Shown in pieces: positions 1-10,784 of a stretch of DNA of 64,000 bases. Position 1 is the first letter of the stretch. Every line of letters starts with the position of its first letter. The stretch is from Jatrophihabitans endophyticus. GTDB taxonomy: Bacteria; Actinomycetota; Actinomycetes; Mycobacteriales; Jatrophihabitantaceae. A program made the translations under genes and the position numbers. The stretch spans positions 868,001 to 932,000 of the forward strand of contig NZ_FQVU01000003.1 in assembly GCF_900129455.1 (NCBI RefSeq), written 5' to 3'. The notes beneath the pieces are model-generated. The model did no database searches. It saw only the letters and a program-made list of their open reading frames with translations, and was not told the origin of the DNA.

Positions 1-2062
<2,062 letters not shown>

Positions 2063-2214
2063 GGCGGATCGTTGTCCCTTCGAATGCGTTTCCGGTCGCG
2101 GTTCAGGCCGGTTCCTGATCTCGTCCTACCCACCTGTCAGCGTAGCCACATCGGGAGGTGCCCCCGGGCTCGCGGCACGCTGAGGCTGGGTGCGGCCACG
2201 ACGATCGCGGCGGT

Positions 2215-2220
2215 TACCCT
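2215..2220 (+). promoter_or_regulatory. -10 hexamer TACCCT of leaderless ctaB
   Basis: TACCCT fits the actinobacterial TANNNT -10 and ends 7 nt before the GTG of ctaB. Transcription would then begin at or next to the start codon. No ribosome binding site precedes the GTG, which supports a leaderless mRNA. No clear -35 is visible. Confidence 0.5.
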
Positions 2221-2227
2221 GAAGCCC

Positions 2228-3190
2228 GTGACGCAGACTCCCGTGGCACCGGCACGTCCGGGTGACGAGGAGGCGTCGGAATCCCTGTCCGGCGGGCGAA
2301 TTCGCCGCGTCGCGCCGCGCCGCAGCACGGTCGCCGCGTACGTCGCGCTCACCAAGCCGCGGATCATCGAGCTGCTGCTCGTCACGACGCTGCCCGCCAT
2401 GGTGCTGGCCGCCGGCGGGCTCCCGGAGTGGTGGGTCGTCGTGGCCACCATGCTCGGCGGCACCGCCGCCGCCGGCAGCGCGAACGCGCTGAACTGCTAC
2501 GTCGACCGCGACATCGACGCCCTGATGCGCCGCACGGGCCACCGGCCGCTGGCCCGCCACGAGGTGTCGCCGCGGGGCGCACTCGTGTTCGGCATCGTGC
2601 TCGGCGTCCTCGCCGTCGGGGTCATGGGCGTCGTGACGAACTGGCTCGCCGCCGGCCTCACCGCTGCGGCGATCGCCTTCTACGTCGTCGTCTACACGAT
2701 GGTCCTCAAGCGCCGCACCGCCCAGAACATCGTCTGGGGCGGCGCGGCCGGGTGCATGCCCGTGCTCATCGGTTGGTCGGCGGTGACCGGCTCGCTCGCC
2801 TGGGCGCCCGTCGTGCTGTTCGGCGTGGTGTTCTTCTGGACGCCCCCGCACTTCTGGGCCCTCGCGATCCGTTACCGCGAGGACTACGCGCGGGCCGGCG
2901 TGCCGATGCTGCCCGTCGTGGCCGCGCCGCAGCGGGTGGCGCGGGAGATCGTCGTCTACTCCTACGTCACCGTCGCGGTCTCGCTGCTGCTGTGGCCGCT
3001 CGCGACCGGCTGGGTCTACGGCGTCCTGGCCGGCGGGGCCGGCCTCGCCCTCCTGGCCGGGGCGCACCGGCTGCAGGCCGGCACCCGGCGCGGCGCCAAC
3101 GCCAAGGCCGCGATGCAGCTGTTCCACCTGTCCAACAGCTACCTGGCCTTCGTCTTCGTCGCTGTCGCGGTCGACACCTTCGTGCGCTGA
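2228..3190 (+). CDS. ctaB: Protoheme IX farnesyltransferase (heme O synthase)
   Basis: Membrane prenyltransferase that adds a farnesyl group to heme b, giving heme O for aa3-type cytochrome oxidase; CtaA, encoded at 7226-8197, then makes heme A. The 320-residue product has about nine membrane segments. It shows the UbiA-family Asp motif N-x3-D-x3-D in [15 protein letters not shown] and a second conserved region around [14 protein letters not shown]. The reading frame is open far upstream, but the GTG at VTQTPVAP was chosen because a -10-like TACCCT lies 7 nt before it and the N-terminal length then matches the family. It ends in a convergent arrangement with the DUF2510 gene. Confidence 0.95.
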   Translation: MTQTPVAPARPGDEEASESLSGGRIRRVAPRRSTVAAYVALTKPRIIELLLVTTLPAMVLAAGGLPEWWVVVATMLGGTAAAGSANALNCYVDRDIDALMRRTGHRPLARHEVSPRGALVFGIVLGVLAVGVMGVVTNWLAAGLTAAAIAFYVVVYTMVLKRRTAQNIVWGGAAGCMPVLIGWSAVTGSLAWAPVVLFGVVFFWTPPHFWALAIRYREDYARAGVPMLPVVAAPQRVAREIVVYSYVTVAVSLLLWPLATGWVYGVLAGGAGLALLAGAHRLQAGTRRGANAKAAMQLFHLSNSYLAFVFVAVAVDTFVR

Positions 3191-3252
3191 CGCGGGGCCG
3201 CTCGGCCCGCGGCGGCGGGCGGATCCTCCCGCGGCTCCCGCGTCCCGCGAAC
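3191..3252. terminator. GC-rich inverted repeats between convergent genes
   Basis: The 62-bp gap between ctaB and the convergent DUF2510 gene contains short GC-rich inverted repeats (GGGCCG, 2 nt, CGGCCC, then GCGGG with a distant CCCGC). There is no T-tract. A bidirectional terminator is plausible from position only. Confidence 0.3.
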
Positions 3253-4977
3253 TCAGCCCTTCGCGACCCGGACCACGAACGACACCGTCTTGCGGACCGA
3301 GACGGTGACGCCGTCGTCCTTGGTCGAGCCGGTGATCTGCAGCCGGCCGGAGGTGAAGGTGCCGGGGACCTCGAACACGTTGAGGATCTTGTTCTTGCTC
3401 GTGGCGATGTTGCGCGCCTTCACGTAGCCGCTGCCCACCTTGAGCCGGACGAGGGCCGGCGAGAAGCCGTAGGTGCCGCCCTTGTAGCGGTAGTTCAGCC
3501 GCACCGACAGGATCGCCTTCTTCGGGCTGCTCGGGTGGACGGCGGTGTTCCCGGGCGCCCAGAAGTCGAGGGCGACGAGGCCCGCGGTCGCGCGGAAGGT
3601 CGCCGGCACCTTGACGCTGCCGCGGCTGAGCCGGATCGGCACGTTGGCGGTCTTGCCGACGTACCCCGTGCGGTGAGTGCGCTGCAGCACGGCGATGCTG
3701 TTGCTGCCGGCCTTGCCCGCGGGCAGCGAGATCGACTGCTTGTACCCGCTCTCGTCGAGCACGATGGCGGCCGTGCCGCTCGCCGGGACGGCGGCGATCA
3801 CGTAGTTGTCGCCGGTGGGTTGGGGGATGTCGCGGGGCGTGCCGCCGGCGACGACGAGCTGCGCCGGGTCGCGCCGGGAGGAGTCCACGTCGCCGGTCCC
3901 GTACTCGAGGGAGAAGGCGACCAGCCGCTGCCCGGCCGGCGCGGAGCGCGCGTCGTCCCCCACGCCGTAGCGCTCGATGCTGCCCAGCTTGGTCAACGTC
4001 ACGCGCTGCGTCTTCCCGGCGATGGTGGTGTCGACGGTCTTCGGCGACCCGCCGGCGGTGCCGAGCGCGGCCGTGGTGAGGACGTCCTTCGCGGCGGCGG
4101 GCGGCGCGGGCACCTTCAGCCCGCCGCTGCCCGTCGGAGCCTCCTCGCCGTCGGGCCGGACGAGATCGACGCCGCTGTCGCGCGCCGCCGGCTGCTGCTC
4201 GCGGACGTCGTCGGCCGGCGACAGGGTGACCTTGCCGCCCTCGGCGGCGTCGGTCAGCGGGACGCGCAGGTAGGTGGCGCCGGCCTGGCCGTCCACGAAC
4301 AGGACCGGCCCGCACTGCAGGACGTTCTCGACGTCGCTGCCCTTGGCGCCGGCCGCCGGCTTCTTCGGCCGGCTGAAGTAGCACCGGGTGTCGGCGTTCT
4401 TGGCGCCGTGCCGCTCGCGCACCGCGGTCGCGACGCTGCGCTCGGCCTTGGTCAGGGTGTCGGCCGCCGCGGCGACCTCCTTGCCCTGATAGGTGATCGC
4501 GGGCGCGTCGTCGCCGGGCCACGCGATCCAGGTGACGAGGCCGGCCACCACCGCGAGGACCGCGACACCTGCGATCACCAGCGGCGCGCGGCGCCGCCGG
4601 CGCGGGGCGGGCTCACCCTGCGGTGTCCCGTACTGCGGACCGTAGGGCTGCTGCTGGCCGTAGGGCTGCTGCTGGCCGTACTGCTGCCCCTGCTGCGGGC
4701 CGTACTGCTGGTTGTGCTGCTGGCCCTGCTGCTGCCCGTGCTCCCAGGGCTGCTGCTGACCGGGAGATTGGTACCGCCCCTGGGCCTGACCCGGTCCGGA
4801 CGGCTGGTCGTACCCGGACGGCGGCTGCTCGGCCGCGCGGGGGAGGTCGCCGCGCCGGACGGTCTGGTCGGCCGGCGCGGCGGGGTTGGGCCGGCGCTGC
4901 CCCGTCCAGTCGTTGCCGTCGAAGTAGTGCTGCATGTTCGCGTCGTGCGCGTCCGGATACCAGCCCGCCTCGGCCAT
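3253..4977 (-). CDS. DUF2510 membrane-anchored protein with Q-rich linker
   Basis: Unknown function. Residues 1-30 form a DUF2510 domain (AGWYPDAHDANMQHYFDGNDW), a short aromatic motif common at the N-terminus of actinobacterial membrane proteins. A Gln/Gly/Tyr-rich, low-complexity stretch follows to about residue 130, then an RRRRR patch and one transmembrane segment (PLVIAGVAVLAVVAGLVTWI). The remaining ~400 residues are probably extracytoplasmic and include paired Cys in the RCYFSRP and LQCGPV regions. The frame is open a little further upstream, but the ATG at 4977 has a well-placed GGGAGG and begins exactly at the DUF2510 domain. I recognise no catalytic motif. Confidence 0.75.
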   Translation of the reverse strand: MAEAGWYPDAHDANMQHYFDGNDWTGQRRPNPAAPADQTVRRGDLPRAAEQPPSGYDQPSGPGQAQGRYQSPGQQQPWEHGQQQGQQHNQQYGPQQGQQYGQQQPYGQQQPYGPQYGTPQGEPAPRRRRRAPLVIAGVAVLAVVAGLVTWIAWPGDDAPAITYQGKEVAAAADTLTKAERSVATAVRERHGAKNADTRCYFSRPKKPAAGAKGSDVENVLQCGPVLFVDGQAGATYLRVPLTDAAEGGKVTLSPADDVREQQPAARDSGVDLVRPDGEEAPTGSGGLKVPAPPAAAKDVLTTAALGTAGGSPKTVDTTIAGKTQRVTLTKLGSIERYGVGDDARSAPAGQRLVAFSLEYGTGDVDSSRRDPAQLVVAGGTPRDIPQPTGDNYVIAAVPASGTAAIVLDESGYKQSISLPAGKAGSNSIAVLQRTHRTGYVGKTANVPIRLSRGSVKVPATFRATAGLVALDFWAPGNTAVHPSSPKKAILSVRLNYRYKGGTYGFSPALVRLKVGSGYVKARNIATSKNKILNVFEVPGTFTSGRLQITGSTKDDGVTVSVRKTVSFVVRVAKG

Positions 4978-5065
4978 CGCGTACCTCCCAGGTGCGTGTG
5001 CTCGGTTAGAGATGGTCACACGTCGCGCGACGAAATGCGCGCACGGCGTCCGGGGAGTGCTTCCC

Positions 5066-5071
5066 TAGGAT
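5066..5071 (+). promoter_or_regulatory. -10 hexamer TAGGAT of leaderless ATP-grasp gene
   Basis: TAGGAT, a good TANNNT match, ends 6 nt before the ATG at 5078. Spacing is that of a leaderless transcript, although the intervening GAGGG could also act as a weak ribosome binding site. Confidence 0.5.
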
Positions 5072-5077
5072 CGAGGG

Positions 5078-5938
5078 ATGCTCCCCGTGCTCCTCGCCAC
5101 CTGCGCCGACCTGCCCGCCGGCGATGAGGACGCACCGGCGCTCACCGCGGCCCTCGCCGACGCCGGCCTCGACGCGCGGTGGGCGGTGTGGAGCGACCCC
5201 GAGGTGACCTGGGACGCCGCGCTCGTCGTGCTCCGCTCGACGTGGGACTACCACGCGAAGCGCGACGACTTCCTGCGCTGGGTGGACTCGGTGCCACGCC
5301 TGCACAACGCCGCGGACGTGGTGCGCTGGAACACCGACAAGACCTACCTGCGCGATCTGGCCGCCGCCGGCGTCCCGACCGTCCCGTCGAGCTTCGCCGC
5401 GCCGGGGGACGAGCCGGCCCTGCCCGACGCCGACGAGATCGTCGTCAAACCGTCGGTGGGCGCGGGGTCGCGTGGCGCCGGACGCTTCGCCCGGGCCGCG
5501 GGCGAGCAGGCGCTGGCCCACGCCGCCGAGCTGCAGGCGGCCGGGCGCACCGTGGTGGTGCAGCCCTTCCTGGCCGGGGTCGACACCACGGGGGAGACCG
5601 CGCTGCTCTACTTCGACGGCGCGTTCAGCCACGCCATCCGCAAGGGCCCGATGCTGCGGCCCGACTTCGTCCATCCGGTCGACGGACCCTCGCTCTACGT
5701 CGAGGAGAACATCACCGCACGGACGCCCGAGCCGGCCGAGCTCGCCGTCGGCGAGGCCGCGCTGGCCGCGATGCAGGACCGCTTCGGCGGCCGGCCGCTG
5801 TACGCGCGGGTCGACCTTCTCCCCACCCCGGACGGCCCGCTCGTCACCGAGCTCGAGCTCACCGAGCCCTCCGCCTTCCTCGGCCACGACGACGCCGCGC
5901 CCGCGCGGTTCGCGGCCGCCGTCGCGGCCCGCGCGTGA
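5078..5938 (+). CDS. ATP-grasp domain protein (glutathione synthetase/RimK-like)
   Basis: Likely ATP-dependent ligase forming a carboxylate-amine or related bond; substrate unknown. The 286-residue protein has the ATP-grasp layout: an N-terminal Rossmann-like part containing VLRSTWDYHAKRDDFLRWV, a nucleotide-binding loop EIVVKPSVGAGSRGAGRF near residues 116-133, and C-terminal metal-binding acidic residues in ARVDLLPTPDGPLVTELEL. Proteins with this RSTWDY motif are widespread in actinobacteria and usually labelled hypothetical. The stop codon overlaps the GTG of the downstream DUF445 gene, so the two are co-translated, although no functional link is obvious. Confidence 0.8.
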   Translation: MLPVLLATCADLPAGDEDAPALTAALADAGLDARWAVWSDPEVTWDAALVVLRSTWDYHAKRDDFLRWVDSVPRLHNAADVVRWNTDKTYLRDLAAAGVPTVPSSFAAPGDEPALPDADEIVVKPSVGAGSRGAGRFARAAGEQALAHAAELQAAGRTVVVQPFLAGVDTTGETALLYFDGAFSHAIRKGPMLRPDFVHPVDGPSLYVEENITARTPEPAELAVGEAALAAMQDRFGGRPLYARVDLLPTPDGPLVTELELTEPSAFLGHDDAAPARFAAAVAARA

Positions 5939-7242
5939 CGAGCGGACCGACCCCGCGCGCGGTCGGCCCGACGGCCGAGGCGCCGCCCGGCACCGTCCGC
6001 ATGCCGGAGGTCAAGCAGGAGCGCGTCGACGCGCTGCGACGGATGAAGCGGCTGGCCGTCGGGCTGCTGCTGTTCGCCGCCGCCGTCTACGTCCTGTGTC
6101 GCGTCGTCGGTGACGGCGAGGGCGCGTGGGGGTACGTGCAGGCCACCGCCGAGGCGTCGATGGTGGGCGGCCTCGCCGACTGGTTCGCCGTCACCGCGCT
6201 GTTCCGGCACCCGCTGCGGCTGCCCATCCCGCACACCGCGATCATCCCGAACAAGAAGGACCAGATCGGCGAGGGCCTGGCCACCTTCGTCCGCGAGTAC
6301 TTCCTGACGACCGAGGTGCTGGGCGAGCGGGTGGTGGCGGCCCGGGTGCCCGAACGGGTCGGCGAGTGGCTCGCCGACCCCGTCCACGCGCAGCGACTGT
6401 CCGAGGAGCTCAGCAGCGCGATCAGCGGCATGGCCAACGTCATGCGCGACGAGCAGATCCGCACGTCCGTGGCGGCCTTCGCCGACAAGCGGCTGCGGCA
6501 GCTCGACATCGCGCCGCTGCTCGCCCGTCTCGTCGACGCCGTGTGCGACGCGGGGCAGCACCAGGCCGCGCTGTCGACGTTCCTGCGCGGCGCCCGCAAG
6601 TTCCTCGACTCGAACCGGTCGGAATTCCGCCAGCGGGTGGCGATGGAGTCGCCGGAATGGGTGCCCGACTGGCTCGACGAGCGGGTCTTCAACAAGGGCT
6701 TCAGCCTGCTGCAGTCGTTCCTGACCGACGTCATCGACGACGACACGCACGGCCTGCGCAAGGGCTTCGACACCCAGCTGCGCGAGCTCGCCGAGCAGCT
6801 GCGGACCGACCCGACGCGCATCGCGAAGGTCGAGGCGGCGCGGGACCAGCTGCTCGACCACCCGCGCATCCACGAGTACCTCAACGATCTCTGGGACTCG
6901 ATGAAGACGCTGCTGCTCAACGAGACCGGGGACCCGGACTCCGACCTGCGCCGCTCGGCGGAGTCGCTCACCGTGCGGGCCGGCGAGGTGCTGCGCGACG
7001 ACCCGCAGGTACGCGACCGCGTGAACGACGCCCTGCGCCGGTTGAGCGGCCACGTGGCCACCCACTACGCCGACGACCTCACCGACGTCATCTCCTCGAC
7101 CATCGCCCGGTGGGACACCGAGGAGACCAGCCGGCGGCTGGAGCTGCAGGTCGGCCGCGACCTGCAGTTCATCCGGATCAACGGCACCGTGGTGGGCGCG
7201 CTCGCGGGCCTGGCGATCTACACGCTCACCCAGCTGTTCTGA
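5935..7242 (+). CDS. DUF445 family membrane protein
   Basis: Inner-membrane protein of unknown function. The 435-residue product has an N-terminal hydrophobic segment (AVGLLLFAAAVYVLC), the DUF445 signature MVGGLADWFAVTALFRHP followed by PIPHTAIIPNKKDQIGEGL, a long predicted helical middle part, and a C-terminal membrane helix (VVGALAGLAIYTLTQLF). The GTG start overlaps the preceding stop as GTGA, which indicates translational coupling and decides the start. Its last 17 bp overlap the convergent ctaA gene. Family assignment is firm; biochemical role is not known. Confidence 0.85.
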   Translation: MTSGPTPRAVGPTAEAPPGTVRMPEVKQERVDALRRMKRLAVGLLLFAAAVYVLCRVVGDGEGAWGYVQATAEASMVGGLADWFAVTALFRHPLRLPIPHTAIIPNKKDQIGEGLATFVREYFLTTEVLGERVVAARVPERVGEWLADPVHAQRLSEELSSAISGMANVMRDEQIRTSVAAFADKRLRQLDIAPLLARLVDAVCDAGQHQAALSTFLRGARKFLDSNRSEFRQRVAMESPEWVPDWLDERVFNKGFSLLQSFLTDVIDDDTHGLRKGFDTQLRELAEQLRTDPTRIAKVEAARDQLLDHPRIHEYLNDLWDSMKTLLLNETGDPDSDLRRSAESLTVRAGEVLRDDPQVRDRVNDALRRLSGHVATHYADDLTDVISSTIARWDTEETSRRLELQVGRDLQFIRINGTVVGALAGLAIYTLTQLF

Positions 7243-8197
7243 GGCCGCGGACGGCCCTCGCGCGACGGGCCGCCGGTTCGGTGAGCAGCTGCGCCTGCAG
7301 CGCGGCGAGCCAGACGAGGCAGGCGCCGAGCATGTGCACGCCGACGAGCAGCTCGGGCAGGTGCAGGAAGTACTGGGTGTACCCGACGACGCCCTGGGCG
7401 AGCTCGACGGCGAGCAGCACCCACGCGGCGCGACGGAACGCCGGCGACGTCGCCAGCACGTGCGCGAGGATGACGAGGCCGACGGTGAGGCCCACCAGGA
7501 TCATGACGGCGTCGGCGTGCAGCTGCGACATCGACGCCGGGTTCAGGCCGGTACGCCGGACCCGCCCGTCGGTCAGGTCGCCGGCGTGCGGGCCGCTGCC
7601 GGTGACGACGGTGCCGATCACGAGCGTCGCGGCCGCCGCGAGCGCGGTCAACCGCGCGAGCAGGCGCGCCCGTGGCTCGACGGGGGCGACGGCGAGGGGA
7701 TCGCGCACCCGCCACCACAGCAGCATCGTGACCGCGAGCATGGCCGCGGAGAGCAGGAAGTGCAGCGCGACGAGCCACGGGTTGAGGTGCGTGAGGACGG
7801 TGAACCCGCCGAGGACGGCCTGGGCCGGGATACCCAGCGCGGCGACGGTGGCGAGCGGCCGCTCGGTGCGGCGCACCATCGCCACCACCCAGGTGGCGAC
7901 GGCGACGACCACGAGTACGAAGGTGAGCTGCCGGTTCGCGAACTCGATGATGCCGTGGGCGGCCGACTGCGACGTCGGGGTCAGCGAGTTCTCGGTGCAG
8001 CGCGGCCACGTGGGGCAGCCCAGCCCGGAGTCGGTGAGACGGACGGCGCCGCCGGTGACCACGATGACGGTGTTGGCGACGACCGACGCCACGGCGAGGC
8101 CACGCAGCGCCACGGCGGTCTGCAGCCAGGCGGGCAGCCACCGCACCTGCCTGCCGGCACGTCGGTCGGCCGCGGCGAACGCCGGCCCGGTCGTCAC
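7226..8197 (-). CDS. ctaA: Heme A synthase
   Basis: Membrane enzyme that oxidises heme O to heme A for cytochrome aa3, acting after CtaB (2228-3190). The 323-residue product has about eight transmembrane helices and the expected heme-ligand His motifs in HGIIEFANRQLT, LVALHFLLSA, LHADAVM and GVHMLGA. An extracytoplasmic Cys pair is present in GLGCPTWPRC, typical of Gram-positive CtaA. The GTG start overlaps the stop of the ABC permease gene as GTGA, so it is the last gene of a three-gene operon (ATPase, permease, ctaA). The link with an ABC exporter is also seen in mycobacteria. Confidence 0.92.
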   Translation of the reverse strand: MTTGPAFAAADRRAGRQVRWLPAWLQTAVALRGLAVASVVANTVIVVTGGAVRLTDSGLGCPTWPRCTENSLTPTSQSAAHGIIEFANRQLTFVLVVVAVATWVVAMVRRTERPLATVAALGIPAQAVLGGFTVLTHLNPWLVALHFLLSAAMLAVTMLLWWRVRDPLAVAPVEPRARLLARLTALAAAATLVIGTVVTGSGPHAGDLTDGRVRRTGLNPASMSQLHADAVMILVGLTVGLVILAHVLATSPAFRRAAWVLLAVELAQGVVGYTQYFLHLPELLVGVHMLGACLVWLAALQAQLLTEPAARRARAVRGLRTAG

Positions 8198-8967
8198 TCC
8201 CACCGGAACCACCGGGCCGCGGCAGGCAGCGTGGCCGCGGCCCACACGGTCAGCGTCACCACGTCGCGCAGCGGGTAGCCGTGGCCGCCCTCGAAGACCT
8301 GGTGCAGGCCGTTGGACAGCGCCGCGGACGGCAGGAACTGCAGCACGTCCTGGGCCACGCTGCCGAAGCGGTCGAGCGGGATCGCGATGCCGCCGGCGAA
8401 GAGCAGGATCAGCCAGACGAGGTTGGCGGCGGCCAGCGTGACCTCGGCCTTCACCGTGCCGGCGACGAGCAGGCCGAGCCCGCCGAAGGCCAGCGTCCCC
8501 ATGACGACCAGTGCGGCCGCGAACAGCGGGTCGCCGTGCGGGTGCCACGCCAGCGCGAAGCCGATGCCGCAGATCAGCACCACCTGGACGAACTCGAGGA
8601 GCAGCACCGACAGCGTCTTGCCGCCGAGCAGCACCGAGCGCGGCAGCGCGGTCGCGCCGAGGCGCTTGAGGACGGCGTACTTGCGCTCGAAGCCGGTGCC
8701 GATCGCCAGGCCGGTGAACGCGGCCGACATGACGGCGAGGGCGATGATGCTGGGCACGACAAAGTCGATGCGACGCGAGACGCCGAGCGAGTACAGCAGC
8801 GGCAGGTTGAAGAAGAACAGCAGCAGCACTGGGATGAGCAGCGTGAGCCCCACCTGCTCGCCGTTGCGGAGCAGGAGCTTGAACTCCATCGCCGTCTGGG
8901 CAGCCAGCATGCGGCCGCGCGACGCGGCGCCCGGCGCGGGGGCGTAGGTGGTGATGGCGGGGTTCAC
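8194..8967 (-). CDS. ABC-2 type exporter permease
   Basis: Membrane half of an ABC-2 exporter. The 257-residue protein has about six membrane segments, beginning at LTLLIPVLLLFFFNLPLLYS, with the ABC-2 motif region FERKYAVLKRLGATALPRS between helices. The GTG start at VNPAITTY overlaps the stop of the ATPase gene by 4 bp, so the two are translationally coupled; the upstream reading frame is only the ATPase gene in another phase. Its stop overlaps the ctaA start the same way. Conserved association with ctaA suggests a role in cytochrome or heme handling, but the substrate is unknown. Confidence 0.85.
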   Translation of the reverse strand: MNPAITTYAPAPGAASRGRMLAAQTAMEFKLLLRNGEQVGLTLLIPVLLLFFFNLPLLYSLGVSRRIDFVVPSIIALAVMSAAFTGLAIGTGFERKYAVLKRLGATALPRSVLLGGKTLSVLLLEFVQVVLICGIGFALAWHPHGDPLFAAALVVMGTLAFGGLGLLVAGTVKAEVTLAAANLVWLILLFAGGIAIPLDRFGSVAQDVLQFLPSAALSNGLHQVFEGGHGYPLRDVVTLTVWAAATLPAAARWFRWE

Positions 8968-9887
8968 GTGCGCAGCTCGCGTCCGGTCAGGTCGAGGAAG
9001 ACGTCCTCGAGGGTCCGTTTCTCGACGTGCAGGTCGTCGGCCATGACCTGCTGCGACGCGCACCAGGCGGTGAGGGTGGCGAGCAGCTGCGGGGTGACCT
9101 CGCCGGTGACGAGGTAGTGGCCGGGCGCGTCCTCGGTCGCGGCGCAGCCGGGCGGCAGCGCCGCGACGAGCGAGTCGAGGGCCAGGGCGGGGACGGCGCG
9201 GAAGCGGATCTGGCCCTCGGCACCGGAGCGGGTGAGCTCGGCCGGCGTGCCCTGCGCGACGATGCGCCCGGCGTCCATGACCACGACGGTGTCGGCCAGC
9301 TGCTCCGCCTCGTCGAGGAAGTGCGTCGTCAGCACCACGCTGACCCCGTCGCCCCGCAGCGTGCGGACGAGGTCCCACGTGCCGCGCCGCGACTGCGGGT
9401 CCATGCCGGCGGTGGGCTCGTCGAGGAAGACGAGCTCGGGGCGGGCGACCAGCGCGAGGGCGAGCGACAACCGCTGCTGCTGGCCGCCGGAGAGCCGCTT
9501 CACGGCCGTGCCGGCGGCGTCGGTCAGCCCGACGACGCGCAGCAGCTCGCCGGCGTCGTGCGGGTGGGCGGCGTAGGAGGCGAAGAGCCGCACGAGCTCC
9601 AGGGCGGTGGCGCCGGTGTATCCACCGACGCCGTCCTGCAGCATCACCCCGACGCGAGGCCGCAGGCGCCCGGCGTCCGTGACCGGATCGAGCCCGAGCA
9701 CCCGCACGCTGCCGCTGTCGGCGCGCCGGAAGCCCTCGCAGATCTCGATGGTCGTCGTCTTGCCGGCGCCGTTGGGGCCGAGCAGCGCGAGGACCTCGCC
9801 GGGCGGGACGGCCAGTGTCAGGCCGTCGACCGCGCGCGTGCCGCCGTAGCTCTTGACGAGATCGGTGATCTCGACGGCGGCAGTCAC
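8964..9887 (-). CDS. ABC-2 type exporter ATPase
   Basis: Cytosolic ATPase subunit pairing with the permease encoded next to it. The 307-residue protein shows Walker A GPNGAGKTT near residues 38-46, signature RLSGGQQQR, Walker B LVFLDEPTAGMDP and the switch His in VVLTTHF. The C-terminal ~90 residues are the accessory domain usual in drug and antibiotic exporters of the CcmA/DrrA type. The GTG start has no ribosome binding site but has TAGACT 6 nt upstream, so the operon is probably leaderless. Upstream lies the large palindrome that follows plsC. Confidence 0.9.
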   Translation of the reverse strand: MTAAVEITDLVKSYGGTRAVDGLTLAVPPGEVLALLGPNGAGKTTTIEICEGFRRADSGSVRVLGLDPVTDAGRLRPRVGVMLQDGVGGYTGATALELVRLFASYAAHPHDAGELLRVVGLTDAAGTAVKRLSGGQQQRLSLALALVARPELVFLDEPTAGMDPQSRRGTWDLVRTLRGDGVSVVLTTHFLDEAEQLADTVVVMDAGRIVAQGTPAELTRSGAEGQIRFRAVPALALDSLVAALPPGCAATEDAPGHYLVTGEVTPQLLATLTAWCASQQVMADDLHVEKRTLEDVFLDLTGRELRT

Positions 9888-9893
9888 CTGGTC

Positions 9894-9899
9894 AGTCTA
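9894..9899 (-). promoter_or_regulatory. -10 hexamer TAGACT of leaderless ABC-ctaA operon
   Basis: On the minus strand TAGACT ends 6 nt before the GTG of the ABC ATPase, consistent with transcription starting at the start codon. It lies between that gene and the 72-bp palindrome. Confidence 0.5.
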
Positions 9900-9937
9900 G
9901 GAAGGGCGGCGGGGGCCCCGTGCCGCGGACCGCTCCA

Positions 9938-10009
9938 TCCCCCGCTTCCTCGGCGAGTTGGTTGATCAACAGGCCTGTTGATCAACCAACTCGCCGAGGA
10001 AGCGGGGGA
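9938..10009. repeat. 72-bp perfect palindrome with no loop
   Basis: Two 36-bp arms are exact reverse complements about a centre between 9973 and 9974 (AGGCCT at the centre, flanked by GTTGATCAAC). After a small bulge the pairing continues outward with CCGCTCC and GGAGCGG. It begins 10 bp past the stop of plsC and 50 bp upstream of the ABC operon start, both on the minus strand, so it could be the terminator of plsC. There is no T-tract. The length and perfection go well beyond an ordinary terminator. Confidence 0.9.
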
Positions 10010-10019
10010 GCGGTGCTGC

Positions 10020-10691
10020 CTATTCCGCGGTCTTGACGTTCGAGCCGTAGAGGTCGACGTAGTCCTGTCCGGACAGCTTCTGGACGGCCACCCGCACCTC
10101 GTCGGCGACCTCGCGCAGCACCCGGGCGCTGCGTTCGCGCTCGGCGAGGTGGCCGAAGTGCAGGGGTGGCCCGAAGTGGATCTCGACCGGGGCGCGGTGC
10201 CAGCGCCGGTCCCCGGGGGGCTGCACCTCGCGCGTCCCGACGATGCCGACCGGCACCACCGGTGCGCCGCTGCGCAGCGCGATGCGGGCGATGCCGGTGC
10301 GGAAGCGGTACAGCCGGCCGTCGGGGGAGCGGGTGCCCTCGGGGTAGATGCCGAATGCCCGGCCCTGCCGCAGCACGTCGACGCACACGTCCACCGACGC
10401 CGCCGCGGCCCGCGTCGCCGTGCGGTCGACCGGCACCAGCCCGAGTCCGCCGAAGAACTGCTTCATCGCCCAGCCGCGCAGTCCGGGCGAGGTGAAGTAC
10501 TCGGCCTTGGCGAGGTAGGCCACCTGCCGGCGGGCGGCGAGCGGCGTGAAGATCTCGTCGGCGAAGGAGATGTGGTTCCCCGCGACGATGACGCCACCGG
10601 TGCGCGGCACGTGCTCCAGGCCGGTCACCCGCGGCCGGTACACGGCGCGCAGGGCCGGCGCGACGGTGAGTTCGAGGGTCCGGTAGAGCAC
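10020..10691 (-). CDS. 1-acyl-glycerol-3-phosphate acyltransferase (PlsC family)
   Basis: Membrane-associated acyltransferase of phospholipid synthesis, probably converting lysophosphatidate to phosphatidate. The 223-residue product has the catalytic H-x4-D motif in GNHISFADEIF and the acceptor-binding motif IYPEGTRSPDG, followed by APVVPVGIVG. The length matches short actinobacterial members. The frame is open for 780 bp further upstream, but this runs antisense through sufR, so I chose the GTG just before VLYRTLELTVAPAL. No good ribosome binding site is visible and the start could shift by a few codons. It is divergent from sufR. Confidence 0.85.
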   Translation of the reverse strand: MLYRTLELTVAPALRAVYRPRVTGLEHVPRTGGVIVAGNHISFADEIFTPLAARRQVAYLAKAEYFTSPGLRGWAMKQFFGGLGLVPVDRTATRAAAASVDVCVDVLRQGRAFGIYPEGTRSPDGRLYRFRTGIARIALRSGAPVVPVGIVGTREVQPPGDRRWHRAPVEIHFGPPLHFGHLAERERSARVLREVADEVRVAVQKLSGQDYVDLYGSNVKTAE

Positions 10692-10784
10692 GGTGGCAGA
10701 AACTACTCGCCGTGGCGACGGGGTCCGTCGGCGTGACCCCGGCCACGGCCGGCGACCTCGTGTGCAGCGGTCGAGCAAATACGA

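Noticed and set aside
2428-5127. Very long open frames antisense to, or out of phase with, real genes (such as 899 codons here, about 1303 codons at 32645-36556 and about 1182 at 55862-59410)
   Set aside because: They are by-products of GC-rich codon bias. Their translations are Arg/Ala/Gly/Pro-rich with no domain, and a recognised gene occupies the same DNA.
10010-10019. T-tract terminator next to the 72-bp palindrome
   Set aside because: No run of T follows either arm on either strand, so a classical intrinsic terminator cannot be claimed.
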